This document shows positions 25,347 to 34,180 of a stretch of DNA of 63,253 bases, in pieces. The notes below the pieces were generated by a model that made no database searches, was not told where the DNA came from, and was given only the letters and a program-made list of their open reading frames with translations. Within the stretch, counting starts at the first letter, position 1. Each line of letters begins with the position of its first letter. Made by a program: the position numbers and the translations under genes. The stretch covers positions 1-63,253 of the forward strand of contig CAJMOH010000011.1 in NCBI GenBank assembly GCA_905215055.1. The letters run 5' to 3'. This DNA comes from an uncultured bacterium (lineage in GTDB: Bacteria > Bacillota > Clostridia > Oscillospirales > Acutalibacteraceae).

Positions 25347-27257
25347 GTGAAGGACGGATTTTACCGCATTGCCGCCGCCACTCCGCCGGTGTCTGTGGCC
25401 AACCCAGAGGAAAACGCCCGGCGGATGCGAGAGATGATTGAGGAGGCCGCCGCCCAGGGCTGTGGGGCGGTGTGCTTTCCAGAGCTTTCCCTGACAGGCT
25501 ATACCTGCGGGGACCTGTTTCGGGACCGGACGCTGCTGGCCGGGGCGGAGCAGGCCCTTGCCCGGCTGATGAAGGCCGCCGCCGGGCTGGATATCCTCTG
25601 CGCGGTGGGCGTGCCTGTTCCCTGGAACGGGGCGCTGTACAATTGCGCCGCGGTGTTCCACCGGGGAAAGCTTTTGGGCCTGCCTGCCAAAAGCTGTCTC
25701 CCCAACTATTCGGAATTTTACGAGGCCCGGCACTTTACCCAGGCTCCGGCGGCGGTGGAGGTCTCCTTTGCCGGGCAGAAGGCCTGGTTGGGCAGGGGGC
25801 TGCTGTTCCGCTGCGAGAACGTGCCGGACCTGGCGGTGGGCGTGGAGATCTGCGAGGATCTGTGGAGTCCCCTGCCCCCCAGCACCCAGCTGTGCCTCTC
25901 TGGGGCCACGGTGGTGCTGAACCCCTCCTGCTCTGACGAGACCATTGGCAAGGCGGAGTACCGCCGGGAGCTGGTGCGCCAGCACTCCGGGCGGCTGCTG
26001 TGCGCCTATGCCTACGCGGACAGCGGTCTGGGGGAGTCCACCACGGACATGGTGTTCGCAGGCCATGATATGATTGCCGAAAACGGCTCCCTGCTGGGGG
26101 AGAGTCAGCTGTTCACCACAGGGCTGGTTACCGTCGACGTGGATTTGGAACGGCTCTCCCAAGAGCGCCGCCGGATGAACACCTGGCAGCCCCGGCAGAG
26201 CGGATGTGTTCCCATTCCCTTTGCCTATGACCAGGCTACCCTGGACGCCTTCCAGCCCCGGCGGGAATTTCCCTCCGCTCCCTTCGTCCCTCAGGACGCG
26301 GCGGGGCTTTCTGACCGGTGCCAGCTGATCCTGACCATGCAGAGCGTGGGCCTTTCCAGCCGGCTTGCCGCCATCCGCGGAAAAACGGCGGTGGTGGGGC
26401 TTTCCGGTGGGCTGGATTCCACCCTGGCCCTGCTGGTGACCGTTCGGGCTTTTGACCGGCTGGGCCTGGACCGCAGGGGGATTCACGCCCTGTCCATGCC
26501 CTGCTTCGGCACCACCAGCCGCACCAAGTCCAACGCCCAGCGCATAGCCGAGGAGCTGGGGGTCTCTTTCCGGGAGGTGTCCATTGAGAAGGCGGTGCGC
26601 CAGCACTTCGCGGACATCGGCCAGGAGGAGGACTGTTTGGACGTGACCTATGAAAACGCTCAGGCCCGGGAGCGCACCCAGGTGCTTATGGACACCGCCA
26701 ACCGGCTGGGAGGCATTGTCATCGGCACGGGGGATTTGTCCGAGCTGGCCCTGGGCTGGGCCACCTATAACGGGGACCACATGTCGATGTACGGGGTGAA
26801 CGCTTCCATTCCCAAAACGCTGGTGCGCCACCTGGTACGCTATGTGGCAGACCACAGCGAGGACCGGTTGCGGGCGGCCCTCCTGGATGTGCTGGACACC
26901 CCGGTGTCCCCGGAGCTGCTGCCTCCCAAGGACGGGGAAATCGCCCAAAAGACAGAAGAGCTGGTGGGGCCTTACCAGCTCCACGACTTTTTCCTGTACT
27001 ATATGCTGCGGTTTGGCTTTGGGCCTGGAAAAATTTACCGCATGGCCTGCCGGTCCTTCGCGGGTGAGTACGACGGCGCCCAGGTAAAGCGCTGGCTGAT
27101 CGCCTTTTACCGGCGGTTCTTCACCCAGCAGTTCAAGCGCAGCTGCCTGCCCGATGGCCCCAAGGTGGGATCTGTCACCCTGTCCCCCCGAGGAGATTGG
27201 CGCATGCCCTCCGACGCCAGCTGGCAGCTGTGGGAAGGGGAATTGGCCCAGCTGTAA
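25347..27257 (+). CDS. nadE: Glutamine-dependent NAD+ synthetase
   Basis: A 636-residue two-domain enzyme converting nicotinate adenine dinucleotide to NAD+. The N-terminal nitrilase-type amidase has the Glu46-Lys115-Cys169 triad (FPELSLTG, LPAKSCLPNYSEFYEARHF, EICEDLWSP). The C-terminal synthetase has the P-loop VVGLSGGLDSTLAL near residues 350-363 and GTGDLSELALGW. Translation is set at GTG 25347: AAAGGA lies 8 bases upstream and VKDGFYRIAAATP matches the usual family N-terminus; ATG 25338 would sit inside the ribosome site. First gene of a long co-directional run with tRNA and NAD enzymes. Confidence 0.96.
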   Translation: MKDGFYRIAAATPPVSVANPEENARRMREMIEEAAAQGCGAVCFPELSLTGYTCGDLFRDRTLLAGAEQALARLMKAAAGLDILCAVGVPVPWNGALYNCAAVFHRGKLLGLPAKSCLPNYSEFYEARHFTQAPAAVEVSFAGQKAWLGRGLLFRCENVPDLAVGVEICEDLWSPLPPSTQLCLSGATVVLNPSCSDETIGKAEYRRELVRQHSGRLLCAYAYADSGLGESTTDMVFAGHDMIAENGSLLGESQLFTTGLVTVDVDLERLSQERRRMNTWQPRQSGCVPIPFAYDQATLDAFQPRREFPSAPFVPQDAAGLSDRCQLILTMQSVGLSSRLAAIRGKTAVVGLSGGLDSTLALLVTVRAFDRLGLDRRGIHALSMPCFGTTSRTKSNAQRIAEELGVSFREVSIEKAVRQHFADIGQEEDCLDVTYENAQARERTQVLMDTANRLGGIVIGTGDLSELALGWATYNGDHMSMYGVNASIPKTLVRHLVRYVADHSEDRLRAALLDVLDTPVSPELLPPKDGEIAQKTEELVGPYQLHDFFLYYMLRFGFGPGKIYRMACRSFAGEYDGAQVKRWLIAFYRRFFTQQFKRSCLPDGPKVGSVTLSPRGDWRMPSDASWQLWEGELAQL

Positions 27258-27309
27258 GGGCCGCTTCAGCAGGGATGTATATACTCAAAAAAATCGAGGT
27301 GCTTTCTTA

Positions 27310-28320
27310 ATGAATACGAAACATGTTCTTGTCACCATACCCGTGGAGGAATCTCATGTAAAGCAGCTGCAGGACGCCGCGCCTCAGTGGGAGTTCCGCT
27401 TTCGGGGAGGGGACAATTTGATCTATGCTCCCCGTGAAAGGGCCGTACAGTGTCCGCCGCTTTCCCAGGAGGACGTGGACTGGGCCAACGTGCTGCTGGG
27501 CAACGTTCCCCCGGCCATGCTGTCCGGTTCCCCCGCCCTGGAGTGGGTGCAGACCGGCAGCGCCGGTGTGGAGGATTACATCAAGCCTGGGGTGCTGGCC
27601 CCTGACGCGCTGCTCACCAACGCTACCGGGGCCTATGGTCTGGCCATTGCCGAGCATATGCTGGGCATGCTGCTGATGCTGCTGAAAAAGCTGGAGCTTT
27701 ACCGGGACGCCCAGCGCACCGGGGCCTGGCAGTCCCAGGGAGCGGTAAAGGCCGTTTACGGCTCTACCGTGCTGGTGCTGGGCATGGGTGACATTGGCGG
27801 CGAGTTCGGCCGGCGGTGCAAGGCTCTGGGCGCCAAGGTGATCGGTGTGCGCCGCAGCCCCCGGCCCTGCCCGGACTATGCCGACGAGGTTCATTTGCTG
27901 GCGGACCTGGATCAGCTGCTGCCCCAGGCAGATGTGGTTGCCGTTACCCTGCCGGGTACAGAGGCCACCCGGGGCTTGATGGACCGGGAGCGCCTTGCCA
28001 AAATGAAGGAGGGCGCGGTGCTTTTGAATGTGGGACGGGGATTCATTGTGGATACCGAGGCTCTCTGCGACGCCCTGGAAAGCGGCCGCCTTGCCGGGGC
28101 GGGCCTGGACGTTACCGATCCGGAACCCCTGCCCGCCGGCCACCGGCTGTGGAACATTCCCACCGCGGTGGTGACGCCCCATGTCTCCGGCCATTATCAC
28201 CTGCGGGAGACTCATCAGCGGATTGTGAACATTTTCGCTGAAAACCTGAGGCGTTTCCAGGCGGGAGAACCTTTGCGGAACCAGGTGGACTTTGCCACCG
28301 GCTACCGCAGGCTGCCCTGA
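27310..28320 (+). CDS. D-2-hydroxyacid dehydrogenase family protein
   Basis: A 336-residue NAD(P)-dependent dehydrogenase. The Rossmann motif VLVLGMGDIGGEFGRRCKALG is followed by the family signature (ADVVAVTLPGTEATRGLMDRE) and LLNVGRGFIVDTEAL. Catalytic Arg (NVGRG), Glu (DPEPLP) and His (TPHVSGHYH) are present. Substrate is unknown; the N-terminal substrate domain is divergent. ATG 27310 is preceded by GAGGTG; upstream sequence in frame overlaps nadE. It begins 52 bp after nadE and is likely co-transcribed. Confidence 0.9.
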   Translation: MNTKHVLVTIPVEESHVKQLQDAAPQWEFRFRGGDNLIYAPRERAVQCPPLSQEDVDWANVLLGNVPPAMLSGSPALEWVQTGSAGVEDYIKPGVLAPDALLTNATGAYGLAIAEHMLGMLLMLLKKLELYRDAQRTGAWQSQGAVKAVYGSTVLVLGMGDIGGEFGRRCKALGAKVIGVRRSPRPCPDYADEVHLLADLDQLLPQADVVAVTLPGTEATRGLMDRERLAKMKEGAVLLNVGRGFIVDTEALCDALESGRLAGAGLDVTDPEPLPAGHRLWNIPTAVVTPHVSGHYHLRETHQRIVNIFAENLRRFQAGEPLRNQVDFATGYRRLP

Positions 28321-28335
28321 AAAGGGGACGTTCCC

Positions 28336-29478
28336 ATGGAGCAAGCAGAGCATTATCTTGACAACAGCGCCACCACGCAGGTGCTTCGTCCCGTGGCGGA
28401 AAAGGCCCTGGAGCTGATGGTGGGGCAGTACGGGAATCCCTCCTCTCTCCACACCCTGGGCTTTCGGGCCAGGCAGCTGGTGGAGGAGGCCCGGGGTCTG
28501 GTGGCAAAGCGCTTGGGCGCCCAGCCGGAGGAAATTTTCTTTACCAGCGGCGGCACCGAGGCCAACAATTTGGCTGTGCTTGGCGCGGCCCAGGCCCGCA
28601 GGCGGCTGGGGAACAAAATTGTCACCACGGCGGCGGAGCACGACTCCGTCCTGAATCCCTGCCGGGAGCTGGAGCGCCGGGGCTTTGAGGTGGTGTACCT
28701 AAAGCCGGACAGCTCCGGCAACCTGCCGGCCGGGGCCTTGGCCCAGGCCATCGATTCGGACACTATTCTGGTCAGCTGTATGCTGGTGAACAACGAGACC
28801 GGCGCCATCTTCCCCGTGGAGGAGGCCGCCCGGGCCATCCGCCGGAGCAAGGCCCCCGCCCTGCTTCATGTGGACGCGGTGCAGGGCTTTGGCAAGCTGG
28901 ACTTCACCCCGCGGAGGCTGGGCGCGGACCTGCTGACTCTTTCCGGCCACAAGCTTCATGCCCCCAAGGGCGTGGGAGCCTTGTACCGCAAGCGGGACGT
29001 GCGGATTTTGCCCCAGGTGTTCGGCGGGGGCCAGGAGCGGGGCCTGCGCTCCGGCACGGAGAGCGCCCCTTTGATCTGCGCCTTGGGAGAGGCGGTGCGC
29101 CTGCTGCCTCCCGCTGGGGAGACGCTGGCCCATGTCCAGGAGCTGAACACCCGGCTGCGGCAGGCCCTTGCCGCCATGCCGGAGGTGGTGATTCACTCGC
29201 CGGAGGACGGCCTGCCCTATGTGCTGAACTTTTCCGCGGGACAGGTGCGGGGCGAGACCATGCTTCACTTTCTGGCCCAGCGGGAGGTGTATGTCAGCTC
29301 CGGGTCGGCCTGCGGGAAGGCCAAGCCCAGCCATGTGCTGGAGGCCATGGGCCTGCCCAGGGAGCAGGTGCAAAGCGCCCTGCGGGTCAGCTTTTCCCGG
29401 TTTTCCACCCAGGCGGACGTGGACGCCCTGGCGGAAGGCCTGAAGCTGGGGCTGAAGGCTCTGGCCCAGAGCCGGTGA
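28336..29478 (+). CDS. Cysteine desulfurase (NifS/IscS family)
   Basis: A 380-residue PLP enzyme that removes sulfur from cysteine. The start YLDNSATTQ, the PLP lysine Lys206 in SGHKLHAPKG, and the active Cys326 in SSGSACGKA are all present. Immediately downstream is thiI, so this enzyme most likely supplies persulfide sulfur for 4-thiouridine in tRNA, as NifZ does for ThiI in Bacillus (known pairing). AAGGGGA lies 6 bases before the ATG. No Fe-S scaffold gene is next to it. Confidence 0.95.
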   Translation: MEQAEHYLDNSATTQVLRPVAEKALELMVGQYGNPSSLHTLGFRARQLVEEARGLVAKRLGAQPEEIFFTSGGTEANNLAVLGAAQARRRLGNKIVTTAAEHDSVLNPCRELERRGFEVVYLKPDSSGNLPAGALAQAIDSDTILVSCMLVNNETGAIFPVEEAARAIRRSKAPALLHVDAVQGFGKLDFTPRRLGADLLTLSGHKLHAPKGVGALYRKRDVRILPQVFGGGQERGLRSGTESAPLICALGEAVRLLPPAGETLAHVQELNTRLRQALAAMPEVVIHSPEDGLPYVLNFSAGQVRGETMLHFLAQREVYVSSGSACGKAKPSHVLEAMGLPREQVQSALRVSFSRFSTQADVDALAEGLKLGLKALAQSR

Positions 29479-29532
29479 TTTTCCAAAAAATACGAGCAAG
29501 CCGCGCCGCGGCCTGTGATAGAGGAGTGTACT

Positions 29533-30711
29533 ATGCCACAGGAAGTCATTTTGTTAAAGCTGGGCGAGATCGCCCTGAAGGGGCTGAACCGCCGGACCTT
29601 TGAGGACGTGCTGCTCAAGAATATCCGCCGCAGGCTCCAGTCCGCGGGGGAGTTTTCCGTGTCCTCCCGCCAGTCTACCATCTATGTAGTACCGGAAAAC
29701 GACGGGGCCGACATGGATTTGGCGGAGGACCGGGTTTCCAAGGTCTTTGGCGTGGTGGGCTACGCCAGGGCGGGGGTGTGCGAGAAGGCCCTTCCCGCCA
29801 TTTGCCAGCGGGCCGCCTCCTATTTGGCGGAGGATCTGGACCGGGTCTCCTCCTTCAAGGTGGAGTGCAAGCGCAGCGACAAGCAGTTCCCCTACAAGTC
29901 CCCGGAGATCTCCGCCGAGGTGGGCCACGCCTTGTTGGAGGCCTTTCCCCACCTGCGGGTGGACGTCCATCATCCGGATCTGACTGTGCGGGTGGAGGTG
30001 CGGGATCGCTTTGCCTTTGTCCATGCCGACACCAAGCCCGGCGCGGGGGGGATCCCCGTGGGGACGGGAGGAAGGGCCGCGGTGCTGATCAGCGGCGGCC
30101 TGGACAGCCCGGTGGCCGCCTGGATGATGGCCAAGCGAGGGGTGGAACTGACCGCCATCCACTTTGCCAGCCCTCCTTACACCAGCGAGCTGGCTCACGA
30201 CAAGGTTCGCCGCCTGCTCCAACGGGTGGCCCAATATGCCGGGCGCGTCCGCTTTGTAACGGTGAATCTGACCCGCTTGCAGGAGGAGATCCGGGACAAA
30301 TGCCCCCAGGAGCTGTCCACGGTGATTCTGCGCCGGTTTATGCTGCGGGGGGCGGAGCGCCTGGCCCGGCAGGAGGACTGCGCGGCCCTGATTACAGGGG
30401 AGAGCCTGGGACAAGTGGCCAGCCAGACCATCCAGGCCATCGCCTGTACGGACGCTGTGGCCCATATGCCGGTGTTCCGGCCCCTGATCGGCATGGACAA
30501 GTCGGAGATTGTAAAGATCGCCTACCAGATCGACACCTATGACATCTCCATTGAGCCCTACGAGGATTGCTGCACCATCTTTACGCCCAAGCATCCCCGG
30601 ACAAAGCCCATCCTGCACTTTGTGGAGGACGGGGAAAAGGCCATCGATGGGGAGGCGCTGCTGGCAGAGGCTCTGGAGCATGTGGAAATGGAATGGGTGT
30701 ATCCCGACTGA
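29533..30711 (+). CDS. thiI: tRNA 4-thiouridine synthase ThiI
   Basis: A 392-residue ThiI with an N-terminal ferredoxin-like domain, a THUMP domain (about residues 60-165) and an adenylating PP-loop domain with VLISGGLDSPVAAWMM near residue 180. No rhodanese domain is present, the usual form in Firmicutes, so sulfur must come from a dedicated cysteine desulfurase, encoded immediately upstream. It thiolates U8 of tRNA. ATG 29533 is used because GAGGAG precedes it; GTG 29515 is a weaker alternative. Confidence 0.96.
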   Translation: MPQEVILLKLGEIALKGLNRRTFEDVLLKNIRRRLQSAGEFSVSSRQSTIYVVPENDGADMDLAEDRVSKVFGVVGYARAGVCEKALPAICQRAASYLAEDLDRVSSFKVECKRSDKQFPYKSPEISAEVGHALLEAFPHLRVDVHHPDLTVRVEVRDRFAFVHADTKPGAGGIPVGTGGRAAVLISGGLDSPVAAWMMAKRGVELTAIHFASPPYTSELAHDKVRRLLQRVAQYAGRVRFVTVNLTRLQEEIRDKCPQELSTVILRRFMLRGAERLARQEDCAALITGESLGQVASQTIQAIACTDAVAHMPVFRPLIGMDKSEIVKIAYQIDTYDISIEPYEDCCTIFTPKHPRTKPILHFVEDGEKAIDGEALLAEALEHVEMEWVYPD

Positions 30712-30812
30712 GAGCGGCTTTTGCTGCCGCCGGACGTCGCGAAGGGAAGTCTGATTTGCGGGAAGAGGCTGCTCGGGCGGCTTCTTCCTGTCACTGTAAG
30801 GAGGAATCTTTG

Positions 30813-32069
30813 ATGAACGCTGAAATTATTTCCGTGGGGACCGAGCTGCTTTTGGGCCAGGTGGTCAACACTGACACGGCCATTGTGGCTCAGGAGCTGT
30901 CGGCGCTGGGCATTAACCTGCTGTACTCCGCTGTGGTGGGGGACAACGTGGAGCGGCTCAGGCACGCGGTGGACACCGCTATCTCCCGCAGCGAGCTGCT
31001 CATCATGACCGGCGGCCTTGGTCCCACCACCGATGATCTGACCAAAGAGACTACCGCGGCCTGCGCGGGGAAGAAGCTGGTGCTTCACCAGCCCAGCCTG
31101 GAGCGCATTCAAAATTACTTCAACGAGAAGCATGTCAGCGAGAACCAGGAAAAGCAGGCCTGGCTGCCAGAGGGCTGCACGGTGTTTCAAAATGACAACG
31201 GCACGGCTCCCGGCTGCGCCTTCCAGGCCCAGAGCGGCTGCACGGTGATCATGCTGCCCGGTCCCCCCAGCGAGCTGGAGCCCATGCTGAAAAACTATGT
31301 GGTACCCTTTTTGAAGAGGGGGCAGGAGCATGTGATTGTGTCCCACAACGTTCATATCTACGGCAGGGGAGAGGCCCCTGTGGCCCAGCTGCTGGACGAC
31401 CTGATGAACGGGGAAAATCCCACCCTGGCACCCTACGCCAAGGAGGGAGAGTGCTACATGCGGGTGACGGCCAAGGCCCCCACAGTGGAGGAGGCCGATG
31501 AGATGTGCCGGCCCTTGATTGAGGAAATCCGCCGCCGGGTGGGGGATTTTGTTTACAGCGTGGACGTAGAGTCCCTGGAGGAGCTGGTGGTTGGGGAGCT
31601 TGCCGCCCAGGGAAAGACCCTGGCCACCGCCGAAAGCTGTACCGGCGGGCTGCTGTCCAAGCGGATCACCGACGTGGCGGGAGCCTCTGCCGTATTCCAC
31701 ATGGGCGTGGTGACCTATGCCAACCAAGCCAAGGAGGACCTGCTGGGCGTATCTCACGAGACCCTGGAGCGCTGGGGCGCCGTCAGCTCCCAAACCGCCC
31801 GGGAAATGGCCCAGGGCATTGTGCGCCGTTCCCAGGCGGACCTGGGCATTGGCATCACGGGCATTGCCGGGCCGGACGGCGGCACGGCGGAAAAGCCTGT
31901 GGGCCTGATCTACATCGCCCTGTCCGACGGGGAACGCACCTGGGTAACAAAGCGCCATCCCATTGGCCGGACAAAAAGCAGGGCCTGGCACCGGCACTGT
32001 GCCGCCAGCCAAGCCCTGGACATGGTGCGCAGATACCTGGAGGGCCTGCCGGTAGAGGCGGATTATTGA
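30813..32069 (+). CDS. cinA: CinA-like NMN amidase / competence-damage protein
   Basis: A 418-residue protein with the MoaB/MogA-like COG1058 domain first (AEIISVGTELLLGQVVNTD, MTGGLGPTTDDLT, MLPGPPSELEPM) and the CinA C-terminal amidase domain after residue ~260 (TLATAESCTGGLLSKRIT, GITGIAGPDGG). The amidase recycles NMN to NaMN and the N-domain hydrolyses ADP-ribose or a related nucleotide in characterised members. With nadE in the same gene run it suggests pyridine-nucleotide salvage. TAAGGAGG lies 9 bases before ATG 30813. Confidence 0.95.
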   Translation: MNAEIISVGTELLLGQVVNTDTAIVAQELSALGINLLYSAVVGDNVERLRHAVDTAISRSELLIMTGGLGPTTDDLTKETTAACAGKKLVLHQPSLERIQNYFNEKHVSENQEKQAWLPEGCTVFQNDNGTAPGCAFQAQSGCTVIMLPGPPSELEPMLKNYVVPFLKRGQEHVIVSHNVHIYGRGEAPVAQLLDDLMNGENPTLAPYAKEGECYMRVTAKAPTVEEADEMCRPLIEEIRRRVGDFVYSVDVESLEELVVGELAAQGKTLATAESCTGGLLSKRITDVAGASAVFHMGVVTYANQAKEDLLGVSHETLERWGAVSSQTAREMAQGIVRRSQADLGIGITGIAGPDGGTAEKPVGLIYIALSDGERTWVTKRHPIGRTKSRAWHRHCAASQALDMVRRYLEGLPVEADY

Positions 32070-32142
32070 CCCGGCTGTCCGGAAAGGGGGAGCCCCAGCC
32101 AAAGCGGCAGCCTTTTGCCAGCCGCGGAAAGGAGGCGGTTTT

Positions 32143-33075
32143 ATGGCGCCTGTTGTGGGACGGTTCGCTCCCACCCCCAGCGGGTATCTTCATCTGGGGA
32201 ACCTGTTTTGCTCGTTAATCGCCTGGCTGTCGGCCAAATCCCAGGGCGGGGAGATTCTCTTCCGCAGCGAGGACCTGGACCCGGACCGCTCCCGAAGCGC
32301 CTATGCCCTGCAAGCCCAGCGGGACCTGGAAGCCCTGGGCCTGTTTTGGGATCGGGAGGAGAACTGCCAAAGCCGGCGGTTTGACTTTTACAAAAGCCAG
32401 CTGAGGCGGCTGGAGGACCGGGGGCTGGTATACCCCTGCTTTTGCAGCCGGGCGCAGCTGCACGCGGCCAGCGCGCCTCACGCCTCCGACGGGGAGCCGC
32501 TGTACGCCGGCACCTGCCGGAGCCTGACCCCTGCCCAGATCGCGGAAAAGAGCCGCACCCGTTCCCCGGCCCTGCGGCTGCGGGTGCCGGAGGAGACCAT
32601 CGCCTTTGAGGACCTGCACTACGGCCCTCAAAGCCAATACCTGCCCGTGGACTGCGGGGACTTTATTCTCCGCCGCAGCGACGGGGTGTATGCCTATCAG
32701 CTGGCGGTGGTGGCCGACGACGGGGACATGGGCGTGACCCAGGTGGTGCGGGGCCGGGACCTGCTCTCCTCCACGCCCCGGCAGATTTTGCTCTACCGGC
32801 TGCTGGGCTATCCGGAGCCGGAGTTTGGACACACGCCCTTGCTGGTGTCCAGTGACGGCAGGCGGCTTTCCAAGCGGGACGGGGATACAAGCCTGGCCGG
32901 GATTTTGGGCAGAGGCTATTCCCCCCGGGACGTGGTGGGGGCGCTGGCCTGCTTGGCGGGCCTTTTGCCGGAGCCGGCTCCCGCCGCGCCAGAGGAGCTG
33001 CTTCCCCTGTTTGCCTGGGAAAAGCTTCCAAGGGAGGATATTCCTCTGCCGCCGGGACTGTTTGGCAAGGGCTGA
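32143..33075 (+). CDS. gluQ: Glutamyl-Q tRNA(Asp) synthetase
   Basis: A 310-residue, GluRS-like catalytic core without an anticodon-binding domain. It has the HIGH-type motif in PSGYLHLGN, Zn ligands CFC and the YAGTC (Y-x3-C) pattern near residues 103-125, and a KMSKS-like LSKRDGDTSL. The known reaction attaches glutamate to queuosine at position 34 of tRNA(Asp). It needs queuosine made or taken up elsewhere; no queuosine genes are seen here. AAAGGAGG lies before the ATG. Last gene of the run; a bidirectional terminator follows. Confidence 0.92.
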   Translation: MAPVVGRFAPTPSGYLHLGNLFCSLIAWLSAKSQGGEILFRSEDLDPDRSRSAYALQAQRDLEALGLFWDREENCQSRRFDFYKSQLRRLEDRGLVYPCFCSRAQLHAASAPHASDGEPLYAGTCRSLTPAQIAEKSRTRSPALRLRVPEETIAFEDLHYGPQSQYLPVDCGDFILRRSDGVYAYQLAVVADDGDMGVTQVVRGRDLLSSTPRQILLYRLLGYPEPEFGHTPLLVSSDGRRLSKRDGDTSLAGILGRGYSPRDVVGALACLAGLLPEPAPAAPEELLPLFAWEKLPREDIPLPPGLFGKG

Positions 33076-33093
33076 GAATCCACATTGAGCGCG

Positions 33094-33136
33094 AAAAAGG
33101 ACACCCGAGGGTTTGACTCTCGGATGTCCTTTTCTT
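33094..33136. terminator. Bidirectional terminator between gluQ and the DUF368 gene
   Basis: Fifteen paired positions with one mismatch (33095-33109 with 33119-33133), a 9-base loop, A-run before and T-run after. Confidence 0.92.
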
Positions 33137-33163
33137 CTTGGAACGGGAAAGCGCTTTGGGCGG

Positions 33164-34006
33164 TTAGGCCTCCTTGGGAACGCTCTGGTTGAATTTGTCC
33201 AGGGCCAGGGCCGCGATGACGCCCACAACCAGGCAGATCACGTTGGCCACGGCGCCGCCCACGCTGGCGGTAAAGCTCTCAAAGGGGATAATGACCAGGG
33301 TAGCCGCGATGACAATGCCGATGATGGCGTGGAAGGCGCAGCTGTAAAAACGGGTAAACAGCGCGTCAATGGCCTTGGCCAAGCAGAGGATAGTCACCAC
33401 CGCGCCAATGCCCGCGGGGACCAGCACACCAAGGTCCAAGCTGCCAATGCCGTCCACCAAGGGGGTGTACAGGCCCAAGGGCATCAGCAGGGTGGAGAAG
33501 CTCATGCCGGGGGCGATAATGCTCAGAGCCATGCAGAATCCGCAGAACAGATACCAACCAAAGCTGGGCAGAATTGTCACGGAGAGCAGATTCAGGCCCA
33601 GCAGCAGGGCCAGCACCACGCAGAACGCCGCGCCCATGGAGATCCAGCTGCCCTGGCTGCGGCCCTGCTCCCCGGCCTCCCGGAACAGGGAGGGCAGCAT
33701 GCCGCCGATCAGCCCTACAAACAGACACACGCTCTGGTCGGGATAGCGGTCCAGGAAGAAGGCCAGAATTTTTGCCACTCCCAGAAAACCCAGGGCAGCG
33801 CCCGCGATCACGGGCAACAGCCTGGGTACATGGGTTTTGAATTTCTTAATCGGGCTGGAGAGCAGCTCCATCACCGGCTTGTAAATGCCAAACACCACGC
33901 ACAGCACTCCGCCGGAAATTCCCGGCAGCACAGCGCCCACGCCGATGAGCATTCCTTGCAGCACCCGCAGCACCAGCCGCAGGACCCCCGTATTCTTTTC
34001 TTTCAT
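33164..34006 (-). CDS. DUF368 (PopT-type) polyprenyl-phosphate translocase
   Basis: A 280-residue membrane protein with about nine hydrophobic segments and the DUF368 motifs GVGAVLPGISGGVLCV near the N-terminus and ALSIIAPGMSFSTLLMPLGLY in the second half. This pair of conserved half-domain motifs is typical. DUF368 proteins (PopT) were shown to return undecaprenyl phosphate to the inner face of the membrane. That fits the many undecaprenyl-using genes in this window. ATG 34006 is preceded by AAGGTGG; the longer frame from 34120 overlaps the promoter. Confidence 0.9.
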   Translation of the reverse strand: MKEKNTGVLRLVLRVLQGMLIGVGAVLPGISGGVLCVVFGIYKPVMELLSSPIKKFKTHVPRLLPVIAGAALGFLGVAKILAFFLDRYPDQSVCLFVGLIGGMLPSLFREAGEQGRSQGSWISMGAAFCVVLALLLGLNLLSVTILPSFGWYLFCGFCMALSIIAPGMSFSTLLMPLGLYTPLVDGIGSLDLGVLVPAGIGAVVTILCLAKAIDALFTRFYSCAFHAIIGIVIAATLVIIPFESFTASVGGAVANVICLVVGVIAALALDKFNQSVPKEA

Positions 34007-34091
34007 GGAGAAACCACCTTTTCGGTTGGGATAACGGCGGCCAAACCCTCTGGAAAAGCCGGGACGCCGCTCGCGTAACAGTACAAAGGGT

Positions 34092-34120
34092 ATTATAAGC
34101 CAGAAGCCCGGTCTGTTCAA
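34092..34120 (-). promoter_or_regulatory. Promoter of the DUF368 gene
   Basis: Minus strand: TTGAAC (34115-34120), 17-bp spacer, perfect TATAAT (34092-34097), 86 bp before the start codon. Confidence 0.8.
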
Positions 34121-34180
34121 CCCAAAAAAGGGACTGGGCCGGATTCGTTAGAAAAACGTAAGAAAAGGCCGGCGCTGGCT

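Noticed and set aside
25299..26984. 561-codon minus-strand frame
   Set aside because: Antisense to nadE, which has complete catalytic motifs; no family features in the translation.
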